In this document: positions 48,225-60,348 of the stretch, piece by piece | How the letters are laid out: each line of letters opens with the position of its first letter | Position numbering within the stretch: the stretch's first letter is position 1 | NCBI GenBank assembly: GCA_023055425.1 | Contig: JALGPY010000005.1 | Span: 6,287,501 to 6,351,500 of the forward strand | Direction of reading: 5' to 3' | DNA from: Linanthus parryae | Lineage: Eukaryota; Streptophyta; Magnoliopsida; Ericales; Polemoniaceae | Length of the DNA: 64,000 bases | The notes under the pieces: model-generated | What the model was told of the DNA's origin: nothing | Databases searched by the model: none | What the model saw: the letters and a program-made list of their open reading frames with translations, nothing else | Translations under genes and position numbers: made by a program

Positions 48225-48545
48225 ATCCATATACAACCGAAATACACAGTGAAGTTGAGAAAACTAAAGAGCAAGAAACGTTTTCGAAAAAAAAAATAAA
48301 GAGCAAGAAAAGAACAATTGTACTCATGCAGCATTAATTTCCCTTTGTCCGTATTGGAAAGCTATGTGAATATGTGCTCGTTAATACAAAATTTTACTGG
48401 TCCACGCCCAGGAAAGAGATTGATAACAAAAACATGCAAGGACCACATATAAAGAGGAGGAAAATTCACGTTGCAGATCTGGGTATTCATTCATACATGC
48501 CTACTTCACAATGAATATGAAACAAAGAAAATGTAACAAAGGAGA
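48225..48545 (+). promoter_or_regulatory. Chlorophyllase proximal promoter with TATA box
   Basis: TATAAA lies at 48448-48453 (CCACATATAAAGAGG), about 250 bp before the ATG. It is the second copy of the block described at 47395-47760. Confidence 0.6.
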
Positions 48546-48700
48546 CAAAAAAGATAAAATAAAGTCGCGAAACAACATAAATAGATGTGTTGCATAGCAT
48601 TTCATTTTTGCTATATATAGATGTGCGTTGCATGTCTTTCCCTTCCAACAATAGTGAGACAGAGATCTGAGAGCGAGAGTGAGAGTGCGAGTGAGTGAGA

Positions 48701-51128
48701 ATGAAGATGGTTTCTGCAACTGATGTTTTCGAGTTAGGAAAACACAAGCTGCAAACATTGAGACCAAAACTATATGTGGAGTTTGAAGTAGCAAAGAAAA
48801 CAGTAGAAATAGATATGCTTGTTCTTTCACCAACCACACCTGGGACTTACTCGGTCCTCTTGTTTCTTCATGGCTTCATGCTCCATAAGGATTCTTACAG
48901 CGACATCCTCCGACATATATCATCCCACGGATATATAGTCGTCGCTCCTCAGGTAACAATAATAACTACAATTCATCCTTTTTAGCATCTAAATACTAGA
49001 AGAACTTGGCATGTCTACCTCTGTTTCTTCTAAATCGTCATACTTTGACTTTTCAACCCGTAACTGGGTCACTTTGACTCGGTGATTTAGATAGCAAAAC
49101 GATATAATTTTTTGACAATTTTTCTATGGTATTGTAGAGTAAAGTTTACTTTACAAGTCCATGCAAAAATTATCAAATTCTTATATCATTTTGCTAATCA
49201 AATCACCGGATCAAAGTGACCCACTGAATAGTGGCAAAAATTGAAGTAGGCTGAAACAGAAGAAAAAAAGAGGTAGTACAACTTCTTGTGCTCCAATGTA
49301 TAAATGCTATGCAATGCTATAGATAATGTTATATCAAATTCTAACTACCATTTTCACCTCTCAACCATTAAATTCCATGATACAATCAACTACCACTAAT
49401 ACCACTCTTTTGAGAAACAACCTACCATATTCATATACCCTTGATAAAATTGTCATGGTAGTTATATTTTACCCCTTGGCTTTTCTATGAACAATATGGC
49501 ATCAAAGATTAATGAGATGGTTTTTGGTCACTATTTTTGTTTTGGTGTTTTGTTATTTGGAAGTACAGATTCAATTTTGTGAACAATTGTTGAAAACAAG
49601 CTAAAATTTACAATAATAACCTTCATGTGAGTAGACCCACTTGATGAAGTAAGTAGTTTAAAAATAGGGATGACAATGGGATAAGATCTGATAGGGTATC
49701 CGACATCATCCGACAATAATGGAGCAGATCTGATCTGATCTGTTTACAAATGGATCGGAAATGTATCACAAATTTTGTGATCCGTGAAACCCGATTTGGT
49801 CAGATTAGGTTGTTATACTTAGTACGTTCAATTATATAACGTATTAGCATAATCATGAGTATACTATTTCTTAGTTTTGATTGTAATTCATGATTAACTT
49901 GGGTAAGTTGAGTTGAAAATATCGTCGCCTATGATCTGATAGATAATCCGATTCGATCCGGTAAAATTCCATACGAATCTGACTCGATTTGAATCTCTGT
50001 GGATCGGGTTTAAATATATAGGTTGATCCGATCTAAACCCTTTGACATCCCTATTTAAACGTTTAGTATATTGAGGTAGATAAACTCCCCTTAATAATGA
50101 CACGTGATGAATGTTATTCAACCAATGAAGGGATAAATTCTGTTATTCTTTTTTTTAGGGAAGTTAAATTATGGTTTTATCTTTAGCAAGCGCAATACTA
50201 AAGTTGGTCTCAAATTTGAAACCAGCTTTAGCAAATACAATCAAGATAGAACTGCACTGGAGAACCATAATGTTATAAATTTTAGAATTTGAACCACTTT
50301 TAGCTAGCATCATATTATGCTCTAACATGCATGCAAGTGATCATGTATTTTATAAAACCTGCATATACATAGTTTTAGGTTAAATAAGTAGAGATGAAAA
50401 ATGATGTGCATACATCTCATTTTACTTGACTTTGATTTCAGTTGTACGATTCGATGTTCTTTGGGGGGAGAACGGAAGTTGACCTAGCAGCAGAAGTCGC
50501 AAACTGGATTTCCACCGACCTTCACCAAATCGAGGATCTACCGACAGGCGTGCAAGTAAATGCCCAAAGCCTAGCCCTAGCCGGACACAGTCGCGGTGGA
50601 AAAACAGCTTTTGCCCTTGCGCTGGGAAAAGCCAGAATCGAATCAACTCTCAAACCCTCGGTCCTCATAGGGCTCGACCCGGTTGGTGGCACGGATCCCT
50701 ATGTCCTAACTCGTGTCCCGCGGTCTTTCAAATTAGATATCCCAGTGACTGTAATTGGAACGGGAAAAGGGTCGAACTGGAAATACAACGTACTCCCACC
50801 CTGTGCTCCAGACGGAAAGAACCACATTGAATTTTTCAAAGAATCGAAACCACCTTGTACACACATTGTTGTCAAAGACTATGGTCACATGGACATGTTA
50901 AATGATGGTTGTGACTCGGGGAAGTGTAAAATGTGTGATAGCGGAGAAGGCGATAAGAACCGTTTAAGGAAGTGTTTGGGTGGGATCTTTGTGGCGGTTT
51001 TAAGGGCTTCTCTTGAAGGCAAGAGTGATGACTTTGAAGCCATCGTGAATAAGATTGTCACGCCTCCGGTCACTCTTGATCCGATTACCCACATTGAAGA
51101 TCAATCCAACATCAAAGCGAGACTTTGA
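48701..51128 (+). CDS. CLH1: Chlorophyllase (CLH1-like), two exons, 312 aa
   Basis: CDS = join(48701..48952, 50442..51128); donor CAG|GTAACA, acceptor TTTCAG|TTGTAC, phase 0. The start MKMVSATDVFE is at 48701; a second ATG two codons on (MVSATDVFE) matches the start of the neighbouring paralogue and is the alternative. The protein has LSPTTPGTYSVLLFLHGF, HGYIVVAPQ, then the esterase serine motif GHSRGGKTAFALALG (Ser134), GLDPVGG (Asp163) and DYGHMDML (His233), which are the Ser-Asp-His triad of chlorophyllases. It should hydrolyse chlorophyll to chlorophyllide plus phytol. Length fits the family (about 310-350). No clear plastid transit peptide is seen. The 1.5-kb intron carries a Stowaway and a hAT-like MITE. 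The tandem paralogue downstream is dead. Confidence 0.93.
49015..49278. mobile_element. Stowaway-like MITE, copy g, in chlorophyllase intron
   Basis: Flanked by TA. The left end TACCTCTGTTTCTTCT and right end (mirrored) TACTACCTCTTTTTTTCTTC, with the family interior mirrored around CTTTACAAGTCCATGCAAAA. Confidence 0.82.
49657..50061. mobile_element. hAT-like MITE (TAGGGATGACAATG ends), in chlorophyllase intron
   Basis: The element is 49665-50053 (389 bp). The left end TAGGGATGACAATGG is mirrored by the right end (reverse complement TAGGGATGTCAAAGG). The interior is rich in GATCTGAT/GATCCGAT repeats. Flanks TTTAAAAA and TTTAAACG are a decayed 8-bp TSD (6 of 8). It belongs to the family of 43549-45574. 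Confidence 0.75.
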
Positions 51129-51594
51129 GAAATTCGATAAAATGATTCTAGATTCTATGGTAGGTTATGTTTGAAGGCTCAGACCTTGAGGATGTTATCG
51201 TATTGTTAAAAAGGTTGTTTGAATGTGAAAATGTGACACAGTTATGGGAGAATATGAAATATTTGTCTCTAAATATTTTTGGAAGATCTTTAATCAATTA
51301 ACGTCATGGCTCATGAGATTCCTGACAATTGTTTTTCCTGGCCAAATAATTTTAGGGAGGAAAGTATAGTCTTTATTGACATATTTGTCAGTAAAAAATC
51401 ATTTTTTGCAATGATGATCGATGTTCTGTTTTGTCAAAAATATACGTCGTGTATCATGTTATCTGTCATGTTTGCTTTATGGCGTCACTATACCTACTCG
51501 GATATATGACCATTTTAACGTCACTTAAAAGCTTAACTAAAAATGTACCAATGTAAGAACCGATACAGTCACAACTATATTCTGTACTAGTTCT
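51129..51594. other. Chlorophyllase 3' flank
   Basis: Presumed 3' untranslated region and spacer; nothing else recognised. Confidence 0.5.
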
Positions 51595-51852
51595 TACTAC
51601 CTCCGTTTCTTCTCTTTCAACGGGGTTCACTTTTTTTACCCGTAACTGAGTCACTTTGACTTAGTGTTTTGGATAGCAAAACGATGTAATTTTTGGACAA
51701 TTTTTTCATAGTATTATAGAGTAAACTTTACTCTACAAGATCATGCAAAAATTATCAAATTCGTGTATCGTTTTGCTAACTAAATTAGCGGGTGACCCAA
51801 TGAATAGTGTCAAAAAGTGAAGTAAGTTGAAAGAGAAGAAACAAAGGTAGTA
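51595..51852. mobile_element. Stowaway-like MITE, copy h
   Basis: Flanked by TA. The ends CTACCTCCGTTTCTTCTCTT and (mirrored) CTACCTTTGTTTCTTCTCTT match well, and the interior is near-palindromic. Confidence 0.87.
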
Positions 51853-52139
51853 TTTCTTTATGATCATGATTAATGCTATTTCATAAATCACGAATCAAAT
51901 ATGCACAGTGAATACTTAAAATTTGATGGGACGGAAGAGAAAAAAGATTTGGTTAATGCAATTTCATAAATCACGAATCAAATATGCTCAGATATACTTA
52001 TGGTCCTACTCGACTACTTGATGCATGGTAATTGAATGGACATGGTCGATGAGAGAGAAAAACAAGGTCCATTTCCTGCAAGTTGCAAGAGAAGCGATAA
52101 AGAGATTGAGATACTTGAAGGACGGAAAATAAACCAAAA
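51853..52139. other. Upstream region of the chlorophyllase pseudogene
   Basis: Contains a 38-bp near-perfect direct repeat (ATTTCATAAATCACGAATCA...) at about 51869 and 51955. No obvious counterpart of the CLH1 TATA block. Confidence 0.5.
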
Positions 52140-52739
52140 ATGGTCTCTACAACAGATGTTTTCGAGCAAGGAAAACATCATGTGAGGAGCATTACACTGA
52201 GACCATCAATAAGCGCTTCTCGGCCACCAAGAGAAACGCTCGTCGTATCGCCAACCACGCCGGGCACTTACTCGGTTTTGTTGTTTTTTCATGGCTTCAA
52301 GATTCAAATCCTCCGATATATCTCTTCTCATTGGTACATCGTCGTCGCTCCTCAGGTAACCTTCTGTATCTCATTAGTTTAAAAAAGAGTTGCCCATTTC
52401 GCGATATCTAGTCACTAAAAGCAGTATATTCTTTAACTTTAGCTTTACAGAACACTGGCTGTGAGTGGAGATAGAGAAATCGAGATAGCCGCAGAAGTCA
52501 CAAACTGGCTGTCGAGAGGCCTCCAATTCGGTGAGCTACCACTTGGAGTCAACGCAAATGTTAAAAGCCTCGCCCTCGCAGGACACAGTCGGGGTGGGAA
52601 AACTGCTTTCACGCTGGCACTTTAAACCTTTGGTGTTGTTAGGACTTGACCCAGTTGCTGGGTCAAGTAAAGGGTTCATAGAAACCAATATCCTGACATC
52701 TATTCCTCAATCGTTTAAATTGAATATTCCTGTGACAGT

Positions 52740-53208
52740 TGAAGGACGAATCTGATCTATCACATACAGATCTACAACATGAATTATAGCGGAAGATTCA
52801 TGTGTTTACCTTGTCTTCCTTAGCTCCTAAGCGCAACGGATGATCGTAGGATGCTTGCTTTCACGTGCTCTTCTTGCTCCCACAATCTGGCTCGAATCAC
52901 TAGGACGAGAGCTCTGATCCACACCAAGTTCCACCCAATGGAGGCTAGTTGAAGAGAGAGTCTAGGGTTTACTGTATTATGATCAGCACATGATCTCTAC
53001 AGTATTGTGTATTATTATGTCTCTAGCACACATAATAATCTAGGAGGCTGTCTCCTTATATAGACAGACTTATACCTAATTGCAACGTTACCCCCTAGGG
53101 TTGATGTCCTTGCTACTAACCCCATAAGGTTTGAGCTTGTCTCACCTAAACCCATAAGTTTAGGATAATTGCATTGTGCACCCCACATGGGCGCACATAA
53201 TGCTAACA
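52740..53208 (-). repeat. Copia 3' LTR (469 bp)
   Basis: In element orientation it begins TGTTAGCATTATG and ends TCGTCCTTCA (TG..CA). It contains a TATA-like CTATATAAGG (53065-53056). I found no difference from the other LTR. Confidence 0.95.
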
Positions 53209-54517
53209 TCTCCCACTCGCACAGTGGGGTTGCACAAATACAGTAGTTCTAGTCTCCCTCAACCTCCAACTATTATCATCTGCCAAAGTGTTATGTGGCT
53301 TGGTGTGTGACTGTGATAGAACCTGCATTTCGGGAGATCCATACTCTAAACTCATACGAGACGAGCTAGCAGCAGGCGCACTCAACCCTCAAGAAATAAT
53401 GCAATACATATATATATCTCTCGTATCCCCCATATTCTGTATATTGTCATCTCATAGACCATGAGCACCTACCTTGTCCCGAAGGTCGTGCATCAATGAG
53501 TCTATATCTCCTTTATTACATTCATATCCTGCATGATCCCATAAGATCTTGTAGGTGGGCCCAATGAACATGATAAAGAGCGATGCAATTAGAATCTTCC
53601 TTTCCATCCATTGTCGCTTTGATTCGGAGTCAGCTGCTTTCCTAGCAATATCCTGGTAGGCCGTTCATAGCCGTGAGGTGTCACGCTAAAGTAGCACCAC
53701 CGAACCGTCTCTCCCCGACATGGATAAAAGTACTAAGGGTATACAGTGTCAATCATTCTTATATGATCGACGAGGCTCACACGGCGAGGAAACTCAGGGA
53801 CTAGTTCTACTCGCCACCTCATGTCACTCATAAGCACGCGTTATCTCATAAGATGTGCGCCATAGTGTTTGGACTCTATCAGAGCACATGTCCTATCCCA
53901 TAGGGACCACTATACAGATGTAAGTCCAACAGCCCATATGACTATTAACCCGAGTACTGAGTGTTGCACATATGCAATCGAAATCAGTTCTCTCATCTGG
54001 CTTTCTCTACGCAGACTATACATGGTTCGGGGTAGTAACCATGCTCGAATGGCCATAATCCAATCTCACCTTGGAACATATTCCAATGCGACAAATGAAT
54101 CCGTCTGACAGGGTCTTGCACTATTGATTGATGTCCAGCTCTTGTCATAGGCCATGCGCCTCATATGACAGGAGTCATCATATCATAGGCTTCTAGCGCT
54201 TGTCGGGATTCTGTCTCATCTCCTACTCACCTAGACAATCCAGGATGTTGTAGAGGCGGTTGCTCGTGTGAGAGAGTCAACCTAGTGTCCGCGCGACATG
54301 TTCTATGCTAGTACAGGATATGTAAACAACATGTAGCATAACAAATCCAATTAAAATCCAATTATCAATGTCTCATATGCTCATCAATCATATCGCCAGT
54401 GATCGACTACCGAGTCCCAATTTTCTAAAACAACCCACAAAGACGACTCTTATGTGGTTTAGGAATGGGAGGTGCCTACATTATTGGCCCGTAGTCGACC
54501 TACTCCAAGATTACTCT

Positions 54518-54700
54518 TCAGGTAGTTAGTTCACCTTTTGTGAAATCAGTACCTCTTTCTATATGTTTGGCCTTATCATAGTACTGTAGCCGTACGCTAG
54601 CACTACAGGTTGGTTGACAGCCCATAAGCTTATTAGAAACCTTCTTATCCAAACATATTTCTGTCCGGTGACAGAACAGGCAATCGTGCTTCGCTTCCAT
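54518..54700 (-). pseudogene. Copia RNase H relic
   Basis: The minus frame includes YYDKAKHIERGTDF, resembling the copia RNase H end (..H-KTKHIDV--HF). Only a short piece aligns. Confidence 0.5.
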
Positions 54701-55186
54701 GATCGATGGAGCGGTCTAATACGATTGTGCAACACTTATGCTGCTGGTCCATGTGATGTCATCTAGCATGGACTATAGCATGAGTCGGATCTACGTGTAT
54801 CTAGGTCCCCACCCTAGTCAGCATGCATAGCTGGCTAGTCGAAGCATCATCTCCGATAGTTATAACACGTGATCCTTCGTACCGAGTATCCTTTTGGTTG
54901 CAATCTAGTGTCTTAAGTAGATTTCCTGAAATCCACTCTTCCGATTGCATGAGGTTTGTGGGGTCTCAGTATATACCATAGTATATAGCAGACTCACACT
55001 GCATCGGGCACTTTGGTTATTTGGTCAATCTTGTATGGTGTCTTCTAGGGCACATATTCAGGCTCGTAAAAATTCTGCAGTGAGTTATAGGAGTATCACA
55101 TGGCATTGGGTCCATTACATGGAATCGTTCAGAGTATCTTCTTGTTGTCCGCCTTATGCGTCAATATAAGAAGTCCTTCTGAACGA

Positions 55187-55490
55187 ACGAGAATGCATCT
55201 CGCCCTACCAATATCCTTCGTCACAAATCGAAGGGATAACCTCCCTATAGTGGATGTGAAATAGTCCTTAGACTCTCCTGGCCGATAGTGTGTCATCGAT
55301 AATACATGATCATCTACTCTCTACTAATGAGAGTGGTATGCAGCGGTTTTTCATCCATTGATAAAATACTGCTGACTTAGAGGACTGATTAAGATCATAC
55401 ATGGACTTAATTAGTTTGCACCTATTTGTGCATTTGACCATACATCTCGAAACCCTGTGGTCGAGTCATACAGATCACCTCTCTGATTTC
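55187..55490 (-). pseudogene. Copia reverse transcriptase relic
   Basis: Shifted minus frames read PQGFEMYGQMHK, then VCKLIKS-type and SMYDLNQSSKQYF (compare copia QPEGF..VCKLKKSLYGLKQ..RQW), and TKDIGRARCILV (compare MKDLGEARYILG). Several stops and frame changes. Confidence 0.6.
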
Positions 55491-56225
55491 TCTATTGAGA
55501 AATTCAGTCGTCACGTTAATCGAGAATGGAGCCTTATTTCCATCATCACAACTATTACCGATATCTCTGCAAGTCGTATGCCTTACTATGCTTCCGTCTG
55601 TGTCACTCTGAATGACCTTGGAAATCCATTTATTTCCAATAGTCTAACATCCAGTCGGAAAAGTCAACCTAGCCTTAAACTTGGTTGGTCTTTTACAGAC
55701 TCTAACTTTTCCTGTAAAGGCTACTTTTCATTCTTCATAATTAGGGAACGATAAGGCATAGCATCCTATCGTTTATGCAAGGTGATCCTTAAGATCATCC
55801 CTTCAATCTTCAAGCAGTCGATGGGGTATGCTCCTATGAGCAATTCCTTTGCATGGGAGGATCATAATTTGCTCTCACCCCTATGGATGGGCACCTAGCT
55901 TAGAAAGTCACTCCCACTGTCCGAAGGATCCTTGAGGGACTAATTCCTCATATAGACTAAGGAACAGGGTATTTTCTAGCGGTTCCTTCATGCTCGCGGA
56001 GATCATCATCTCTACGAACATTCCCTTAACTATGGACATCTCCTAAGAGAAAACATATATCTTGTGAATCCATTTGCGTTACACTACTAATCGGATGTTG
56101 CGTTTCGAATACGCAACTCCCTAGAGTACTCCGAATAGTATGGGAAGACATGTTACTCCATGAAGATACATTTCTTCCATCCAGGGTCTAAATTCCTTCT
56201 TGTCAGGTGATGAAATATCCTGGGG

Positions 56226-56408
56226 CTATATCCTAGGTTCATCATCATCTTGCGTGGTGACTATTATGTCTTCCCCTTCGATGTCGAATCGTCGACGGGG
56301 TACGCTCCAACGAGCGCTCCTACGCAAAGAGGGTTCTTCTTCAGCATTATCGTCATATACAATAGGCTGCTCACTAGGTAAGGCACTCCCACTGTTCTCA
56401 AGATACAT
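56226..56408 (-). pseudogene. Copia integrase-RT linker relic
   Basis: The minus frame reads EEEPSLRRSARWSVPRRRFD, the RRS-R-P-R/RYGF-type linker, with DDDEPRI at its end (compare DEEPRTYKEAL). Confidence 0.6.
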
Positions 56409-57059
56409 AGGAACAAATTCCTCTTGAGTAGTGGTGAATTGAGTGTCATCTAGTGGTTCCTCTTACTCGTAGAGAATACCATCTCCACGAGCTTCTCCCT
56501 GACTAGGAAAATTAGTTAGCTCATAAGCTGCCGATCCCTATGGCCTAAGGTGACCTCATATAGGTTGCCTTTTGGTCCACATCTCGTAGGGCGTAGTGGC
56601 TACAGACTTGGTGGGTTCTTGGTTGAGTAAATCGACAGAAGTTTAACAAAGCGTCTCCTCAAGATAGGGAACTTATACTTTGCACGTACTATCATACATC
56701 GAACCATCTCAGGCTGTATCCTATTCCACCTATCCGCCACAGCAATCTGCTGCGGGGCATGGGAATAGCCAACTGCCTAACTACTCTCCATCACATAGCT
56801 CTTGCTAAGATAGATACTCGCAGTATCATTCTGGCTAAGGACATATCCTTTTGTCCAGACGGAATTCTACCTTTTGTAGATACCTGTCTTAAGCACCCTT
56901 GTGCCTCAGACTTATGTGGCCCAAGCACACATAGTTGAGATGCGTACAATAATCTACGAATGTGATGGATCAGTAAGCACCATGTCTTTAGCTATTAACT
57001 TTTAATGGATCACAATAACAGAATGAATAATATGTAAAGACTCAATGATCCTTATTGCT

Positions 57060-57220
57060 TTACTGGATGGTTTGCCTTTCGCCTTTCGTGTAAGGCAAGA
57101 ATCACACACAGGTAAGGGTACCTTGGGCATATTCCAAGCAGGCCTACCTTAGCTAGCCTGAACATCCTTTCCTAATGTAGTGTGTCACAATCTAGCGCGC
57201 CACATATCAGAATCTTAAGG
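57060..57220 (-). pseudogene. Copia GAG-pre-integrase relic
   Basis: Minus frames read WRARLDCDTLH, ERMFRLAKVGLLG and YPYLCVILALHE, resembling LWHARLGHI..RM-RLVK-GLL..P-CESCL-GK. The zinc-binding Cys/His are mostly lost. Confidence 0.5.
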
Positions 57221-59229
57221 CACAACCCTAGAGTTGATATCCAAAAGATCCTGAGGCGTTATTCATGCTAGAAATCAAGAGTGCATAACCATTCATAACA
57301 TGACCAATTCCAAAGTAAAACTGTGACCAAAACAAATTATGGTGGCTACTCCATCAAAGATAATCTCATGGATCCTTAGACGAGAAGTTAGTACCAGTTC
57401 TGGCCTTCTAGTCTTAGGGAAACATCCTTTTCCTCCTTTGCATTTGCCTGTCTTGGGCTATTGGTCATGTACCAATATTTTGCCCTCATTCCCTTATCCT
57501 TGCCCCACCTGTTCCTCACGGTTCTAATACCGGAGTAGGGACTAAATCTGCCGATCATACTTCATCCATAGCCTTTAGCAATCATATATTGCTTAGACTT
57601 CAAAAGTATGCTGAACTAGTATACTTAGCAATCATATATTGCTTAGATCCTAGAACGGAGTGATGTTTGGTCTCATCCAAACATCCAAACACTTTCAAAG
57701 TGTGTCATATAACGTTTCCATGGCATTTTCATGAAACGTGGCAGAGATAGCAACAAGTTGCTAATCGGATAACTTAAGCACGATATTTTTAAGGTGGGAT
57801 TTATGAGTCATTACTCACAATTTTTTAATGAGGCAAATGGCTAAGGTGGATCCAAGATTCTTCTTTGGCTTATTCCTACAATCTTTGAATCTCAAAGTGG
57901 TCTTGAACTTGCTGATGAGGTCATTTCCCCACCTTGGCATAGCACGCTCTATGACATTTATCTTGACTGCCTCCCACTATTGGTTAGCCTAAAGATAATG
58001 TTCATGTGCTGCTGTGACAACTATTCATCACAGGTTCAACCACACTTGTAGGTGTTTTGACAAACTATGTCCAACGATTTGGTTACATAGTACGATGACT
58101 TGTCATATCGTTTATTGTCACTATTTTAGCCTTTACAGTTTCAATTTAGACACGATTGATCTTGAGACATTGCATAGGAAATTAATACTAGCATTTTCTT
58201 AGCTCCGAAATAACATGATACATGATTAAAATTTCATAGTTCATCATAAGGACTCCACCAAAACCTAGTGGCAATTCTAGGAATCAAACATCATCACTTA
58301 TGATTCCCTATTAGTTTCAATCATGTATAACCATGTGAGCTCTTTTGTTTTAGTTCCTTAGCATGCGAGGTTATACAGATATATCCAATCACACGCAGTT
58401 ATAACGTAAAACAAGCATAAGCATAAATAAATATGCAATGGATGTGGCCCCTAAGGTGCACTCCCACTATTGAGAGTACGTCTTGAGCAAGTCTTGAACT
58501 TCTCGCCTCATGGATCTCGCCTCATCTCGAGTGCTCCTTGAAGCTTCCCTGTTCGTCTCTTTGCTCCATGCACCTCGCGCCATAGCTTTTAGTTTGACCA
58601 CCTCTCTTGAAGCTTCTATTCAATCTTCACTAAATATCTTATTTCTAATAAGAAGTAACCTCTAATAGGCGATTTAGATGAGAAGAGAAGACAATAGAGT
58701 ATGTAGAGAGGCACGACACGCAGGTCGTATTTTAATTGATTACATATTCAAAACAAAAAACAAATATAAAATCATCTAAGCCACATCCATGCATCAAACA
58801 CATCCATTCAAACTACAACAGCATGTATAATAATAAAATAAACATACTGGAATTTTCTGGAAATTTCCAGAATTAAAGAATAATTACTGGAAATTAATAA
58901 GCAATAAATCAATCAACTAATAAGATCGAAAATTGCTCCCAACTACCTAGGATCTCACCTCCTATCTCATAAGGTGGGGAAAAATGTCCTAAGTCTCCAG
59001 AAAAAATGTGGGCTCAAAACAGTGTGTTTAAGGACGTCTAACTGCCTCGGGAAGTGTGCTAAACACTAATTAATTAATCTGGAAAACAATAAAATTTTTT
59101 GTTTTTCCAAAAATTATGAAAAAATCCCAGAAAATAGGAAATTTAATTCTGAGCATATAGAAAAAAATTTGGCGAAAAATAGTGGCCGGATGAGGGCTCA
59201 CGCGCCCACACGCGCCGCCGCGCGTGGGC

Positions 59230-59460
59230 GAGTCCGCCTCCGTCACGCGCTGACGTCGGCCGTGTGCCACGTCAGCTTCCACGTGGCTTGCCACGTCAGC
59301 CACGTGCTGATGTCAGCTGCCACGTCACCCTCCACGTCACTATGCCGCGTCAGCAGCCCGCGTGGCTGCCACGTCATCTGCCACGTCAGCAATTGCTAAC
59401 GTGGCACCGCCACGTCATCTGCCACGTCAGCCCTAGGGCCACGTCAGCAGCCGCCGCCAG
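59230..59460 (-). repeat. Cluster of TGACGTGG (ACGT-core) motifs in the copia leader
   Basis: Within about 220 bp, nine copies of CCACGTCA (TGACGTGG in element orientation) plus four other ACGT cores (TGACGTCGG, CCACGTGG, CCACGTGC, AACGTGGC) occur. GC content is far above its surroundings. It lies some 400-650 bp downstream of the 5' LTR in element orientation. Confidence 0.85.
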
Positions 59461-59879
59461 CCCTTTGGCGCGTGGCGGCGCGTGGCCGCGCGTGGAGGCG
59501 GCGTCGGTGGCGCGTGAAGCCCACGCGCCGCCTTCCCGGCCTCCGTTTCCGGCGATCTTTACATCGATGGAATCGTCTTTTCACGTAGATCAAGATTATG
59601 TATTCAAAACCCAATTTTAACATGTTTTGAAAAAATCTTTTTTCTGCTCAGATCAATCAGTCCAGATTTATACTGTTTCGAATCTTAGAAAATTCATAAC
59701 TAATTCTCTGTTCGTCCAAAAATTATAAAATTTATATTTCTGGAATCCTTGTGAAAAACCCTATCTAATCATATAGGTTTCACTAACAGATTATGAAATT
59801 TCAAAAACTCGAATTTTTTTTGTCTGATTCGGGAACGCATAACGAGGCACGAAAAACAAGCCTAAGGCTCTGATACCAA

Positions 59880-60348
59880 TGAAGGACGAATCTGATCTAT
59901 CACATACAGATCTACAACATGAATTATAGCGGAAGATTCATGTGTTTACCTTGTCTTCCTTAGCTCCTAAGCGCAACGGATGATCGTAGGATGCTTGCTT
60001 TCACGTGCTCTTCTTGCTCCCACAATCTGGCTCGAATCACTAGGACGAGAGCTCTGATCCACACCAAGTTCCACCCAATGGAGGCTAGTTGAAGAGAGAG
60101 TCTAGGGTTTACTGTATTATGATCAGCACATGATCTCTACAGTATTGTGTATTATTATGTCTCTAGCACACATAATAATCTAGGAGGCTGTCTCCTTATA
60201 TAGACAGACTTATACCTAATTGCAACGTTACCCCCTAGGGTTGATGTCCTTGCTACTAACCCCATAAGGTTTGAGCTTGTCTCACCTAAACCCATAAGTT
60301 TAGGATAATTGCATTGTGCACCCCACATGGGCGCACATAATGCTAACA
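59880..60348 (-). repeat. Copia 5' LTR (469 bp)
   Basis: Identical by eye to 52740-53208. In element orientation it is followed directly by TT and the primer-binding site TGGTATCAGAGC. Confidence 0.95.

Noticed and set aside
48487..48839. Minus-strand open frames of 112 and 116 codons over the chlorophyllase start
   Set aside because: They are antisense to the promoter, leader and exon 1 of a convincing chlorophyllase gene.
59070..59620. GC-rich open frames on both strands that look coding
   Set aside because: They come from the CCACGTCA/GCGCGTGG repeats of the copia leader; composition alone keeps the frames open.
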